64,000 bases of DNA from Hoyosella altamirensis (GTDB lineage: Bacteria > Actinomycetota > Actinomycetes > Mycobacteriales > Mycobacteriaceae), in contig NZ_JACHWS010000003.1 of assembly GCF_014191505.1 (NCBI RefSeq), positions 682,001 through 746,000 on the forward strand. The letters run 5' to 3'. Made by a program: the position numbers and the translations under genes. This document shows positions 9,538 through 19,613 of the stretch, piece after piece. The notes below the pieces were generated by a model. That model saw nothing but the letters and a program-made list of their open reading frames with translations. It was not told where the DNA came from and searched no databases. Numbering within the stretch: position 1 is the stretch's first letter; every line of letters starts with the position of its first letter.

Positions 9538-9968
9538 GTATTCTCCTCGGGCCCCCGGGCGCGAAAATCGCGGCCACGCAGGGGCGTAAGCCTGCTCACG
9601 CACATTTGGCGCGAGATAGTTGTCCGGTCTCGTGGCGGCTCGCCGACATCAAAATCGCCGACTTACCACCTGTGGGCCCCACAGTTCGCCTAACCGGCCT
9701 GCCTCTGCGTCCATTCGTTAGCGCGTCGCGACCTCCGCCGCCGCGCACAACGTCGCGATCACAGCCCGGCTGGACTCACTGGTGAAGTCCAGCAGCACCC
9801 TTACACGTTAACCCTGACTTGTTCGCTTCGTCATTGTCAGAGCACCGCGCAGCGTTGCTACTTCTCCACTATCCCACACTTAGCGGCGAGTCCCGTCCAG
9901 ATAGGCACACTCTGTGGTGCGGTGCGCATGCACCACGCCACAGAGCATGGCGATTGAGCAGGGATTTT
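9538..9968 (-). promoter_or_regulatory. 431-bp gap upstream of rne: long leader and promoter
   Basis: No credible gene. It must contain the rne promoter and probably a long 5' untranslated region. A hairpin GCTGGACT (9769-9776) / AGTCCAGC (9786-9793) with a 9-base loop lies in the middle, and the ndk terminator hairpin is at 9910-9945. Long rne leaders that feed back on RNase E are known in other bacteria; here that is only a possibility. Confidence 0.4.
9910..9945 (-). terminator. Hairpin downstream of ndk
   Basis: A 16-bp stem, two positions of which are wobble pairs, with a GCAT loop (CTCTGTGG...GTGC at 9910-9925, GCAC...CCACAGAG at 9930-9945), begins 24 bases after the ndk stop. There is no T-run, which is usual for actinobacterial terminator-like hairpins. 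Confidence 0.6.
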
Positions 9969-10382
9969 TCAGGAAAGTCCCGGGAACCACAATTCAATTT
10001 CACGTGCGGCAGACTCGGCTGAATCTGAGCCGTGAACGATGTTCTCCTGGACTTCGAGAGCAAAGTCTCCACGGATAGAGCCCGGGGCTGCCTTGTCGAC
10101 AGGGTCGGTGCCGCCAGCGATCTGACGGAAGGCTCCCACGGCGCGCGGCCCCTCCACCACTGCGGCCACCAGCGGACCCGAGGTGATGAAGTCAAGCAGA
10201 GACTGGTAGAAGGGCTTGCCTTCATGCTCGGCGTAGTGCTTTGCCGCGAGATCGTCGGCGACGTTCTTCAGCTCTAGAGCTACGAGCTTCAGGCCGCGCC
10301 GTTCGATACGGGCAACAACTTCCCCGACGAGGCCACGGGCCACTCCATCGGGCTTGATCAAGACTAAGGTGCGCTCACTCAC
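9969..10382 (-). CDS. ndk: Nucleoside diphosphate kinase
   Basis: 137 residues; transfers the gamma phosphate between nucleoside di- and triphosphates through a phospho-histidine. The N-terminus [13 protein letters not shown] and the active-site region around [12 protein letters not shown] (catalytic His of NxxHGSD) are both present. GTG 10382 is chosen because it gives the canonical length; the frame is open 96 bp further up, within the overlapping end of the DUF4233 gene. It follows valS-folC-DUF4233, as in mycobacteria. Confidence 0.96.
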   Translation of the reverse strand: MSERTLVLIKPDGVARGLVGEVVARIERRGLKLVALELKNVADDLAAKHYAEHEGKPFYQSLLDFITSGPLVAAVVEGPRAVGAFRQIAGGTDPVDKAAPGSIRGDFALEVQENIVHGSDSAESAAREIELWFPGLS

Positions 10383-10425
10383 GCGCCTAGCGTATCTGCC
10401 ATGCGCTGAATACTTGCGCGGGGTC

Positions 10426-10863
10426 CTACTTCCGTTCGCCTTCGGCGCCCTCAGACCCCTCAGCGTTCTCAGCGGCACTGATCTGCTGGCTCGGCAGCAG
10501 CCCCGCCTTGATCCGGCTCTGCAGGTCGTTGCGCAGATACAAGATGTACCCCCACACCGCGGCGAAGATCAGACCCAGGATGCCGAGGGCCACGCTGATG
10601 ACGAAAGTCCCCACCATCAGCACCTGCAGCGCTATGTCGAACTTCAGCGCCCACGGCCGCCCTTGCAGCCCAGCACCGAGAATCATCAGAACGGCGAGAC
10701 CGATGACGTAGCTGCCGGAGAACCAGGTAATCCCATCCCCCACGCGCCACACGACGGGCAATGCGAGCATCACCACGATCGCCTGCAAGATGAGTGTGCC
10801 GGCCATGACGCCGCGCAAACCCTTCCATGGATCCTTCGCCGGGGGCGGGACCGCGTCGGTCAC
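10426..10863 (-). CDS. DUF4233 membrane protein
   Basis: 145 residues with about four transmembrane helices (roughly residues 17-40, 45-63, 70-90, 93-115) and a polar C-terminal tail ending in an acidic/basic [11 protein letters not shown]. Its ATG overlaps the folC stop by 4 bases. This small protein is consistently found between folC and ndk in actinobacteria; its function is unknown. The context suggests only co-expression with folate synthesis. Confidence 0.88.
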   Translation of the reverse strand: MTDAVPPPAKDPWKGLRGVMAGTLILQAIVVMLALPVVWRVGDGITWFSGSYVIGLAVLMILGAGLQGRPWALKFDIALQVLMVGTFVISVALGILGLIFAAVWGYILYLRNDLQSRIKAGLLPSQQISAAENAEGSEGAEGERK

Positions 10864-12347
10864 ACCGGCTCCTTTCCGAAAAGCGTTCTCGCGATTCCCG
10901 CGGTAACCACAGATCCCGTGATCACTATTCCGGCGCCCGAGACATGCTCGCCAGGTTCGATGGTGTCCTCGGCACGAGCGACAGCGATCTCGATCGCGTC
11001 CGCCAGATCAGGCGAGACGATGACTCGGTCTTCACCAAACCTCGGAAGCGCAACGGACGCGAGTTCGTCCGGATGCATGGCGCGGGGAGATCCATTGGTG
11101 GTGACGACAATTTCGTCGAAGACAGGTTCAAGCGCATCGACAATGCCCGATGCGTCCTTATCCGCCATGACGGCGACGATACCGATTAACCGGCGGAAGT
11201 CGAATTCGCTGCTCAGCGCGTCGGCAAGTGCCTTCGCGCCGTGGGGATTGTGTGCTGCATCAAGGAAGACCGTTGGCGCTGCCCGAACGCGTTCAAGCCG
11301 CCCGGGACTTGCCACGCTTGCAAATGCGTCGCGCACCGCCTCAATGTCGAGCTGGCGGTCTCGCCCGGCCCCGAAGAACGCCTCAACAGCGGCGAGGGCG
11401 ACAGACGCGTTCCGGGCCTGATGCTCGCCATGCAGCGGCAAGAAGATGTCGTCGTAGACACCTCCGAGACCCTGCAGGGTGAGCTGCTGTCCGCCGACAG
11501 CAACTTGACGCAAGATCACTTGGAACTCGCTGCCTTCGCGTGCAACCGCGGCGTCCGCTTCCACGGCCCGCCGCATCACGACCTCCATCGCTTCAGGTTC
11601 TTGCTGGGCGACGACAGCAACTGTGTCCGTGGGAATAAGTTTCTCGGGCGCCTTCTTGATGATGCCCGCCTTCTCACCAGCTATCGACGCGAGATCCGGC
11701 CCCAGATATTCGGTGTGGTCGGTGCTGATCGGCGTGATGACCGCAACCTGCCCATTCACGACGTTCGTCGCATCCCAGGTTCCGCCGAGGCCGACTTCGA
11801 TAATTCCCACGTCGATAGGCGCATCCGCGAACGCCGAGAACGCGATTGCAGTGAGGACCTCGAATTTGCTCATGCGCGGCCCGCCACTCGCCTGAGATTG
11901 CGCGTCAATCATTTCGATGTACGGCTTGAGCTCAACATACGTGTCGATGTATCGACGGGGTGCGATAGGCGCATTGTCCACGCTGATTCGTTCCGTGACG
12001 ATCTGCAAGTGGGGGCTCGTCGTCCGGCCAGTGCGCTGGCCTAGCCGCGTCATAAGTGCGTCAATCATGCGGCTAACCGATGTCTTACCATTCGTGCCCG
12101 CGATGTGAATCGAGGGAAACGAATGCTGGGGCGTACCCAGAACATCCATCAGTGCGCTGATCCGCGCAAGCGAAGGCTCAATCTTGGTCTCTGGCCAGCG
12201 CTGGTCGAGCTCAGCCTCGACTGCCGCAAGCTCAGCGAGGTCCTCTGGGGTGGGTGTGTCATCGATCGGCGTGTCTGGAGTCTCAGGACCGTCGAGAGGC
12301 AGGAAAAAAGCGTTGTCGTGAGCGTTCTGGGAATCTTTTCGGTTCAT
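10860..12347 (-). CDS. folC: Bifunctional folylpolyglutamate synthase / dihydrofolate synthase
   Basis: 495 residues, Mur-ligase fold; adds glutamate to dihydropteroate and to folates using ATP. After a ~35-residue polar N-terminal extension the ATP P-loop AGTNGKTS is at residues 83-90. The family segments around [24 protein letters not shown] and DAAHNPHGA follow. Start and stop overlap valS and DUF4233 by 4 bases each, so the three are translated as one coupled unit. The N-terminal extension resembles that of mycobacterial FolC. Confidence 0.95.
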   Translation of the reverse strand: MNRKDSQNAHDNAFFLPLDGPETPDTPIDDTPTPEDLAELAAVEAELDQRWPETKIEPSLARISALMDVLGTPQHSFPSIHIAGTNGKTSVSRMIDALMTRLGQRTGRTTSPHLQIVTERISVDNAPIAPRRYIDTYVELKPYIEMIDAQSQASGGPRMSKFEVLTAIAFSAFADAPIDVGIIEVGLGGTWDATNVVNGQVAVITPISTDHTEYLGPDLASIAGEKAGIIKKAPEKLIPTDTVAVVAQQEPEAMEVVMRRAVEADAAVAREGSEFQVILRQVAVGGQQLTLQGLGGVYDDIFLPLHGEHQARNASVALAAVEAFFGAGRDRQLDIEAVRDAFASVASPGRLERVRAAPTVFLDAAHNPHGAKALADALSSEFDFRRLIGIVAVMADKDASGIVDALEPVFDEIVVTTNGSPRAMHPDELASVALPRFGEDRVIVSPDLADAIEIAVARAEDTIEPGEHVSGAGIVITGSVVTAGIARTLFGKEPV

Positions 12348-15064
12348 GCTCCACCAAGCGCGGCAAGGCGTGAACCGATGCGCGCTACTTCCTCTTCTGC
12401 GACGCGCTGCCGCGTTCTTATTTTCTCCACCACGTGCTCAGGCGCCTTAGCGAGGAACGCATCGTTTCCAAGCTTTGCTGAAGTCTGCGAGAGCTCCTTT
12501 TCCGCAGACGAAAGATCTTTTGCCAGACGGCGTTTCTCCGCTTCGATGTCGACAGTGCCTGACGTGTCCAGTTCCACGGTAAGGGTTGTCCGGCTCACAC
12601 GAACCTCGATCGACGCACTGACGGAGAACTCGTCTCCTGCCGGAGTGAGTTTCGCGAGGCTGGCGACGTAAGGCTCCATTTCCGAAAGGTCGGCTTCCGC
12701 GAGCCCCGTGATGCGCGCCGGTACCTTCTGCCCTGGACGCAGACCTTGGTCTGACCGAAAACGCCGAATCTCGGTGATGAGATGCTGCGTGTCGGCGATC
12801 CGTCCCGCAGCACGGTTGTCCTGCGGGGCACCAACCGCCGACGGCCAGTCTGCGATCACCACGGACTCTTCGGCGGTCAGCGCTGTCCAGAGTGTTTCGG
12901 TGACGAACGGGATCACCGGATGCAGAAGACGCAGCAGGGTGTCGAGCACGTTGCCGAGCACTGCCCGAGTCGTTGCGGCGGCCTCGTCGGTCCCGAACTG
13001 CACCTTGGACAACTCGAGGTACCAGTCACAGAATTCATCCCAGGCGAAGTGATAGAGCGCTTCACACGCCTTGCCGAATTCGTATCTGTCGAAGGCGGCG
13101 TCCACTTCTGCGCGAACCGCGTCGAGCCGGTCAAGGATCCACCGGTCGGCATCGGTGAGGTCGCCAAATGGCGGCAACTCCCCTGGTTTTGCGCCGTTCA
13201 TCAGCGCGAACCGCGTCGCGTTGAAAAGCTTCGTCGCGAAGTTGCGGGCAGCCTGCGCATGGTCTTCACCGACCGGGAGGTCGGATCCCGGGTTGGCTCC
13301 GCGAGCGAGTGTGAAGCGCAGCGCGTCCGCACCGAAACGTTCAACCCAGTCGAGCGGGTCGATACCGTTGCCACGCGACTTAGACATTTTCCGGCCGAAC
13401 TCGTCTCTGACCAGGCCGTGGAGGAAAACGTCATGGAACGGGACCTTGCCAGGTGCTTTGGCGGATTCGCTCTCGGCGACAAAGCGGCCGAACATCATCA
13501 TTCTGGCGACCCAGAAGAACAAAATGTCGTAGCCGGTAACAAGCACGCTCGTGGGATAGAACTTCGCTAGTTCTGGCGTAGCGTCTGGCCACCCCATTGT
13601 CGAAAACGGCCACAGCCCTGATGAGAACCAGGTGTCGAGAACGTCCGGATCCTGGACGTATCCCTCGGGTGCAGTCTCGTCAGGTCCGAGGCAGACAACG
13701 TCTCCTTCTGGGCCGTACCAGATCGGGATCCGGTGGCCCCACCACAACTGCCGGGAGATACACCAGTCATGCATGTCATCGACCCACGCGAACCAGCGTG
13801 GTTCCAGGCTCTTCGGGTGGATCACGGTGTCACCGTCACGCACGGCGTCGCCCGCCATCGTCGCAAGGTCCGCGACCTTGACCCACCACTGTTTAGACAG
13901 CCGTGGCTCAATGACTTCGCCGCCGCGTTCGGAATGCCCGACGCTGTGGACATAGGGACGCTTTTCCGCGACGACACGGCCCTCGCTGGCCAGACGCTCG
14001 CGGATCTTCACCCGGGCTTCAAACCTGTCCATACCATCGAACTCCGTGCCGGTGCCCGAAATCCGTGCCTGCTCGTCCATGATGGTCGGCATCGGGAGGT
14101 CATGACGCAGCCCGATCTCAAAGTCGTTGGGGTCGTGCGCAGGGGTGATCTTGACAGCGCCGGAACCGAAAGCCGGATCGACGTAATCGTCGGCGACGAT
14201 CGGGATCTGGCGCTCGGTGATCGGGTGGTACACAGTTGTGCCGATTAGGTGCCTGTACCGCTCGTCCTCGGGATGCACCGCCACTGCGGTGTCCCCAAGC
14301 ATCGTCTCGACACGGGTGGTCGCGACGATCACATGCGGCTCATCGTCCTGAAGTGAGCCATACCGGAGCGAGACGAGTTCGCCGTCAACCTCCTCGTGCT
14401 TCACCTCGATGTCAGAGATTGCCGTTTGCAGTACGGGCGACCAGTTGACCAGTCGCTCCGCGCGATAGATCAGTCCGGAGTCGTAAAGATTCTTGAAGAT
14501 GGTCTGCACGGCGCGCGACAGACCCTCGTCGAGGGTGAACCGCTCGCGGGTCCAGTCGACGCTGTCACCGATCCGGCGCATCTGCTCGAGGATGGTGCCG
14601 CCAGATTCTGCCTTCCAGTCCCAGACTCGTTCAATGAACTTGTCGCGGCCGAGCTCGTGGCGGTTAGCCCCTTGGGCATCGAGCTGCTTTTCTACGACCA
14701 TCTGCGTGGCGATGCCTGCGTGGTCCATACCTGGCAGCCACAGCACTTCGAATCCCTGCATGCGTTTGCGGCGGCACAGTACGTCCATCAGCGTGTGGTC
14801 AAGCGCGTGGCCCATATGCAGGCTGCCGGTGACGTTAGGGGGCGGAAGTACGATCGAGAAACCGGGCTTGTCGCTTTTCGGGTCCGCAGTGAAGTAGCCC
14901 GCGTCGATCCACCTCTGGTACAGGTCGGCCTCTACCGCCTGCGGTTCCCACGACTTTGGCAAGGTCGTCTCAGTCGGGACGCCGGAATCTGCGGCTTCCG
15001 TCCTGCCCGCGGCATTCTGTGCGGCCGCAGTTGTCTTGGGGGGCTCTGGCGCTGCGCTGGTCAC
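12344..15064 (-). CDS. valS: Valyl-tRNA synthetase
   Basis: 906 residues, class I synthetase charging tRNA-Val. The HIGH-equivalent HMGH is at 83-86 in [16 protein letters not shown], and KMSKS near 555. The editing domain lies between them, and a C-terminal coiled coil (about 840-906) binds tRNA. The first ~30 residues are a variable Ala/Thr/Glu-rich extension. First gene of valS-folC-DUF4233-ndk. No T-box leader was recognised upstream. Confidence 0.97.
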   Translation of the reverse strand: MTSAAPEPPKTTAAAQNAAGRTEAADSGVPTETTLPKSWEPQAVEADLYQRWIDAGYFTADPKSDKPGFSIVLPPPNVTGSLHMGHALDHTLMDVLCRRKRMQGFEVLWLPGMDHAGIATQMVVEKQLDAQGANRHELGRDKFIERVWDWKAESGGTILEQMRRIGDSVDWTRERFTLDEGLSRAVQTIFKNLYDSGLIYRAERLVNWSPVLQTAISDIEVKHEEVDGELVSLRYGSLQDDEPHVIVATTRVETMLGDTAVAVHPEDERYRHLIGTTVYHPITERQIPIVADDYVDPAFGSGAVKITPAHDPNDFEIGLRHDLPMPTIMDEQARISGTGTEFDGMDRFEARVKIRERLASEGRVVAEKRPYVHSVGHSERGGEVIEPRLSKQWWVKVADLATMAGDAVRDGDTVIHPKSLEPRWFAWVDDMHDWCISRQLWWGHRIPIWYGPEGDVVCLGPDETAPEGYVQDPDVLDTWFSSGLWPFSTMGWPDATPELAKFYPTSVLVTGYDILFFWVARMMMFGRFVAESESAKAPGKVPFHDVFLHGLVRDEFGRKMSKSRGNGIDPLDWVERFGADALRFTLARGANPGSDLPVGEDHAQAARNFATKLFNATRFALMNGAKPGELPPFGDLTDADRWILDRLDAVRAEVDAAFDRYEFGKACEALYHFAWDEFCDWYLELSKVQFGTDEAAATTRAVLGNVLDTLLRLLHPVIPFVTETLWTALTAEESVVIADWPSAVGAPQDNRAAGRIADTQHLITEIRRFRSDQGLRPGQKVPARITGLAEADLSEMEPYVASLAKLTPAGDEFSVSASIEVRVSRTTLTVELDTSGTVDIEAEKRRLAKDLSSAEKELSQTSAKLGNDAFLAKAPEHVVEKIRTRQRVAEEEVARIGSRLAALGGA

Positions 15065-15389
15065 CCCGCGATTCTAGGGAAGATGCCCGCGCCGGTCACA
15101 TCGCATCCCGGCAGTCCCAGGACTTTGCCCGGTTACCGGGCGGTAAATTCAAGTTTGAAGTGATGAACAACACAGTAAAAGGTCTTAAAGTCATTAAATT
15201 AGGGTTCCAATTTGGTAACAGTTCGCGCTAACGTGGCCCCTCGAACGGCCTCAGTCTTTCGGCACCTGAATTCTTGCCGACCACCGTTCATTCACCCGAC
15301 ATCGTCGTCACCGCCGCAACAACCTCTTGGCTTCATCCAGTGAGGTCTATTCGGCATGCCAAATTCACGCACCACGCAAGGAGAACCCC
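15065..15389. promoter_or_regulatory. Divergent promoter region with AT-rich core
   Basis: 325-bp gap between divergent valS and the small porin-like gene. The stretch about 15150-15230 is clearly AT-rich for this genome. A tentative promoter toward the small gene is TTCCAA (about 15207) and TAACGT (about 15231) with an 18-base spacer, leaving a leader of about 150 nt. No gene longer than about 25 codons with a ribosome site is seen. Confidence 0.4.
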
Positions 15390-15566
15390 ATGGATATCGA
15401 AACGATCATCGCCCTCATCGAAGCGACCGGCGGATTTGGCGACATCGGCGCACTCTTCAGCGGAATTGCCGACTTCCTGACGGCGGGCACCGGATCGCTC
15501 GAATCACTGGGCGGCCTCGGCGCTGAAGCACCTGAGGCTGACGCCGCCACAGCAGCCGCAGAGTAA
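15390..15566 (+). CDS. 58-residue PorH/PorA-like small cell-wall protein (candidate)
   Basis: Starts at ATG 15390 with AAGGAG 7 bases upstream. No signal peptide. The first ~35 residues (MDIETIIALIEATGG, FGDIGALFSGIADFL) can form an amphipathic helix; the tail is Ala/Glu-rich and acidic. Corynebacterial PorH/PorA porins are also leaderless helical proteins of 45-60 residues starting Met-Asp, with an FGxxIG pattern that this protein resembles from memory. Those are O-mycoloylated on Ser; Ser residues are available here. The strong ribosome site and AT-rich promoter fit an abundant protein. The function is inference; a plain hypothetical small protein is the alternative. Confidence 0.6.
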   Translation: MDIETIIALIEATGGFGDIGALFSGIADFLTAGTGSLESLGGLGAEAPEADAATAAAE

Positions 15567-15618
15567 TTCGCAACAGTCAGTTCTTCACCACGCCCATACG
15601 TCTACTACCCTGTGTCGT

Positions 15619-15969
15619 ATGGACGTGGTGATTGGCTTTTTCCTGGCACTGCACATCATTGGCATCGTCGCGCTACTCGGCGGTGTCATCTACCAGATGA
15701 AGGCTATGAAGGCCGGCGAGGCCCGGATGGTCCCGGGGATGCTGCACGGCGCGTTCCTGATGCTGGTTTCCGGCGTGGCGCTGGTCGGCCTCAATGAAGC
15801 CGCTGGATACGACCTCAACCACATCAAGGTCGGCATCAAGGTCCTGGTGCTCCTTGTTATTACCGCCCTCGTGTACATCTATCGTGACGCACCGCGCATA
15901 TCGAATGCCCTTCTCGGTGCCGTTGGTGGCCTGACGACTCTGAACATCCTTCTGGCCACCATGTGGTGA
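15619..15969 (+). CDS. Small four-helix integral membrane protein
   Basis: 116 residues, four hydrophobic helices (about 4-24, 40-60, 72-90, 95-114) with short loops: MDVVIGFFLALHIIGIVAL, then a Lys/Arg-containing loop. It resembles widespread actinobacterial membrane proteins of unknown role. Lies 52 bp after the porin-like gene on the same strand, so the two may be co-transcribed. No catalytic motif is visible. Confidence 0.82.
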   Translation: MDVVIGFFLALHIIGIVALLGGVIYQMKAMKAGEARMVPGMLHGAFLMLVSGVALVGLNEAAGYDLNHIKVGIKVLVLLVITALVYIYRDAPRISNALLGAVGGLTTLNILLATMW

Positions 15970-16130
15970 CGCAAGCTTCCCGAGATCCTTCCGTGATGTA
16001 GCCGGACCCACTTCTCAGGTGGATCCGGCTACACCATCCCGCTCCTGACAAACGGCACCAGCGGTATGCTGATCATGAGGGCGCATAGGTCCCAAATGAC
16101 TGTTTGGGGCGCCAACGATTGGGGCCGGTG

Positions 16131-19100
16131 ATGGTCGAGGTCGATCCGGAAACGACGCAGCGAAACCTAGCTGCCCGCATTCCGGAAGAACTAGCCGCCG
16201 CCGGATTCGACGATGTTGAGCTCATAGCTCGGGGCGGATTCGGCGTGGTTTACCGATGCTCTCAACCGTATCTGGACCGAGTTGTCGCAATCAAAGTCCT
16301 CTCCTCCGATGGTAACCCGGACAATATCGACAGGTTCCTTCGCGAGCAGCGCGTCATGGGCAAGCTCTCCGGACACCCGAACATCGTTGATGTGCTGCAA
16401 GTCGGCACTACGTCCTCTGGGGCCCTGTACCTGGTAATGCCGTATCACTCGAAAGGGTCGCTCGATACGCTGATCCACCACCACGGTCCCTTCTCCTGGC
16501 AGGACACGCTGCGCATCGGGGTGAAGATGGCGGGAGCTCTGGAAACCGCGCACCAGGCGGGAGTCCTTCACAGAGACGTCAAGCCCGGCAACATTCTCAT
16601 CACCTCCTACGGGGAACCGCAGCTCACCGACTTCGGCATAGCGCGCGTCTCGGGCGGCTTCACAACCACGGCTGGAATGATCATGGGTTCGCCGGCCTTC
16701 ACGGCGCCTGAAACACTCACTTCCGATGCTGCAACCGTCGCCGGCGATATCTTCAGTCTTGGCGCCACCCTGTTTTGCGCCGCGACCGGACATGCCGCAT
16801 TCGAGCGACGCGAGGGTGAACGTGTGATCGCACAATTCGTGCGTATGACCACTCAAAAACTCCCTGATCTTCGGGAACACGGCATGCCTGAGGATCTCTG
16901 CGGAGCCATCGAAGTGGCGATGAACCGCAGCCCCGGCGCACGTCCTTCGAGTGCCGCAGATTTCGGTGAACTGCTGCGTGACGTGCAGTTGCGGCATGGA
17001 CTCGACGCCGACGCCATGGCGATCCCTGAACGTCGGCCGCATGCCATGACAGCATTCAATGGAGTCGGCGAATCAACGACGGCGCAACCGCTCACTGAGC
17101 CGGCACGCACAGCCACACCCTCGTCCCGGCACACGCCACCGGCCCCGGCAACCAGGTTCCGGCCGCCATCGCCTGGCCGGCCCCTCGTTGAGCGACAACA
17201 ACTGATCGAAAGGCTGATGACGGTAAAGCGCCATCGCCTCACCGTCATTCACGCACCAACGGGGTTCGGGAAGAGCACCCTTGCGGCTCAATGGGGTGCG
17301 CGCCTTTCCGCCCAGGGCGTACCCGTCGCGTGGCTGACGGTGGACAGCGACGACAACATGGTCGTGTGGTTCCTCGGGCACCTGATCGAGGCGCTACGCC
17401 GGGTGCAGCCTGCACTCGCGCACGAACTTACTCAGGTGCTGCAGGAGCACGGCAACGAAGCCGAGCGCTATGTACTCACATCGCTGATCAATCAGATCCA
17501 CGATGGCGGCCAGCACACCGTGCTGGTGATCGACGATTGGCACCGCGTAACTGAACCCGGCCCGATCGCTGCGATGGAATTCCTGCTTGACCATGGCTGC
17601 CACCATCTTCAGATCGTCGTCACTACACGCACTCAAACCGGTCTTCCCATCGGCCGGATGCGCGTGCGCGATGAACTCGTGGAGATCGACGCGTCGAATT
17701 TGCGTTTCTGCACGGACGAGGCGAAGACGTTTCTCGTCGATCATGCAAAGCTGAAGCTGACCTCAGCCGAGGTCGAGGAACTCACGCGGTCGACAGATGG
17801 CTGGGTCGCAGGGCTGCAGCTGGCGTCCATTTCGCTTCGCGGGCAATCTAATACGAGCGAGCTGATCCACCACATCACGGGTCGTCATTACGCGATTGAG
17901 GAGTTTCTGGCCGAGAATGTCATCAACCGCCTCGAACCGCGCATGCTTGACTTCCTCATGTGCGCAACGACTACCGAGCGGACGTGCGGCAGCCTCGCTT
18001 CAGCACTCGCGGAAGTCCCGACTGGCCAGCTGCTCCTCGAAGAGGCTGAGGAGCGTGAACTGTTCGTTACCCGCGTCGACGAACAGCGCCAGTGGTTCCG
18101 TTTCCACACCATGTTCGCTGAATTCCTGCAGAGACGACTCGAACGTCAGCAACCGGAACGCATCCCGCAGCTCCACCGGACGGCCTCGCAGTGGTTTGCC
18201 GACCACAAAGCGCTCGGCGAAGCGGTTGATCATGCGCTAGTCGCCGGCGATCACGAAGGGGCTGCACGGCTGATCGAGCAGGACGGCATGCGGCTTGTCG
18301 AACTGTCACAGATGGGGACGCTCGAGGCGCTTCTCGCTAAACTTCCGCCAGGTGAGGTCACCTCGAATCCGCGGCTGCAACTGATCTCCGCGTGGGCGAA
18401 AACGTTGCTGCTCAAGGTGCCGGAAGCACTGACGATCCTCGCCCGCCTGCAAAGCACCGTCGCGGCGAGTTCGCTGAAAGCAGCAGAGCGGGAGGCGATT
18501 CTGGTCGAGGCCGACGTCGCCCGAAGCGTAATCAGATGCATCACTGATCATTTCGATAAAGTCGATGACCTCGTGCAGGGCTGCCTGGCCAATCCCGGTG
18601 CGTTCTCACCATGGTTAGTGGCATCTGCGGCGAACGCTGCGACCTATGCAGCCCGGGCGCGACTGGACTTTGGGGAAGCGCGCCGCATCCAGGAGTGGGC
18701 GCAGCCATATCATGCACGAACGCGTGGGGGGCACAGCGTGATCTTCGGTAGCGCAGCACTCGGTATCGCGGAGTTCGATGCTTTGCAGGTCGACGCTGCC
18801 GAGGAATCCTTCCGCCGATCTGTCGAGTCGGTGAAGAAGGTTTCCGGCATGAACAGGCACGCGGCGCGTCTTCCGGCCGCGCTCCTCGGCAACCTTCTGT
18901 ATGAACGCGACCGCATGGACGAGGCGGAGTTCTTCATTACTGAGAGCCAACTTGTGAGCACGCGCTCGGGAATGGTCGATTTCAGGATCGCGAGGTTCAG
19001 TTCAGGCGCGCGCATCATGGCCAGCTACGGAGACATGCCGGCCGCGGAAGAGTTCATCACGGACGGGGTTGAGAGCGCCGATACCGACTCGCTGCCGCGG

Positions 19101-19613
19101 TTGCGGGCTGCCTTGGAGTTCGACGCAGCTTCATTGGGATTGACGATGCCCAAGGGCTTCGAGCGGGCCAGTTACCAGGAGCGCCCGCGGCCGGTAACCG
19201 TGCGGAACGCCGCGCTGCTGCAGTTCCGCGAGTCGACGGCGATTCTGCTCCTGAGCCGTGAGGATGCGGCCGCCCCACGCGAGCTCGCCTGCACGTGGGC
19301 ACAAGAGTGGGTGGGGATCGCAGCGGACCTGCACCACCCGCGAGGTGAGCTACTGGCGCGCAGGCTGCTCGCGATTTGCCTTTGGGCGGCCGGCAAGCAC
19401 GTTGAGGCGATCCGGGTGGCGATGCTGATGCTCGCGCAATGCGAGCAACTGGACTTGCCCCGGTTTGTGCTAGACGCAGGCGCCGACATCGAGGCACTGC
19501 TGATCGCGGTCGAGCAAGCCATGCAGTCCGCGGCGGAATCGACAGCCTGGCCACCCGTATCCAGCAAGTTCCTTACTCGGGTGCTTCAACTATCTCGAGC
19601 ACGAAGCTCGTGA
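16131..19613 (+). CDS. PknK-like Ser/Thr kinase fused to MalT-type ATPase/TPR module
   Basis: About 1160 residues. The N-terminal eukaryotic-type kinase has ARGGFGVVYR (33-42), invariant Lys near 55 (VVAIKVL), HRDVKPGN near 147 and DFG near 167. After a Pro-rich linker comes a STAND/MalT-like NTPase with Walker A APTGFGKST (~376) and Walker B VLVIDDWH (~465), then a long helical TPR-like region. No LuxR HTH is seen at the C-terminus. The layout is that of Mycobacterium PknK (about 1110 residues), a cytoplasmic kinase linked to slowed growth and transcription control. ATG 16131 is chosen; TTG 16104 is possible. The last 41 bp overlap the convergent hydrolase gene. Confidence 0.88.
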   Translation: MVEVDPETTQRNLAARIPEELAAAGFDDVELIARGGFGVVYRCSQPYLDRVVAIKVLSSDGNPDNIDRFLREQRVMGKLSGHPNIVDVLQVGTTSSGALYLVMPYHSKGSLDTLIHHHGPFSWQDTLRIGVKMAGALETAHQAGVLHRDVKPGNILITSYGEPQLTDFGIARVSGGFTTTAGMIMGSPAFTAPETLTSDAATVAGDIFSLGATLFCAATGHAAFERREGERVIAQFVRMTTQKLPDLREHGMPEDLCGAIEVAMNRSPGARPSSAADFGELLRDVQLRHGLDADAMAIPERRPHAMTAFNGVGESTTAQPLTEPARTATPSSRHTPPAPATRFRPPSPGRPLVERQQLIERLMTVKRHRLTVIHAPTGFGKSTLAAQWGARLSAQGVPVAWLTVDSDDNMVVWFLGHLIEALRRVQPALAHELTQVLQEHGNEAERYVLTSLINQIHDGGQHTVLVIDDWHRVTEPGPIAAMEFLLDHGCHHLQIVVTTRTQTGLPIGRMRVRDELVEIDASNLRFCTDEAKTFLVDHAKLKLTSAEVEELTRSTDGWVAGLQLASISLRGQSNTSELIHHITGRHYAIEEFLAENVINRLEPRMLDFLMCATTTERTCGSLASALAEVPTGQLLLEEAEERELFVTRVDEQRQWFRFHTMFAEFLQRRLERQQPERIPQLHRTASQWFADHKALGEAVDHALVAGDHEGAARLIEQDGMRLVELSQMGTLEALLAKLPPGEVTSNPRLQLISAWAKTLLLKVPEALTILARLQSTVAASSLKAAEREAILVEADVARSVIRCITDHFDKVDDLVQGCLANPGAFSPWLVASAANAATYAARARLDFGEARRIQEWAQPYHARTRGGHSVIFGSAALGIAEFDALQVDAAEESFRRSVESVKKVSGMNRHAARLPAALLGNLLYERDRMDEAEFFITESQLVSTRSGMVDFRIARFSSGARIMASYGDMPAAEEFITDGVESADTDSLPRLRAALEFDAASLGLTMPKGFERASYQERPRPVTVRNAALLQFRESTAILLLSREDAAAPRELACTWAQEWVGIAADLHHPRGELLARRLLAICLWAAGKHVEAIRVAMLMLAQCEQLDLPRFVLDAGADIEALLIAVEQAMQSAAESTAWPPVSSKFLTRVLQLSRARSS

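Noticed and set aside
10354-11421. 355-codon plus-strand frame across ndk, DUF4233 and folC
   Set aside because: Antisense to three clear genes; the protein looks random.
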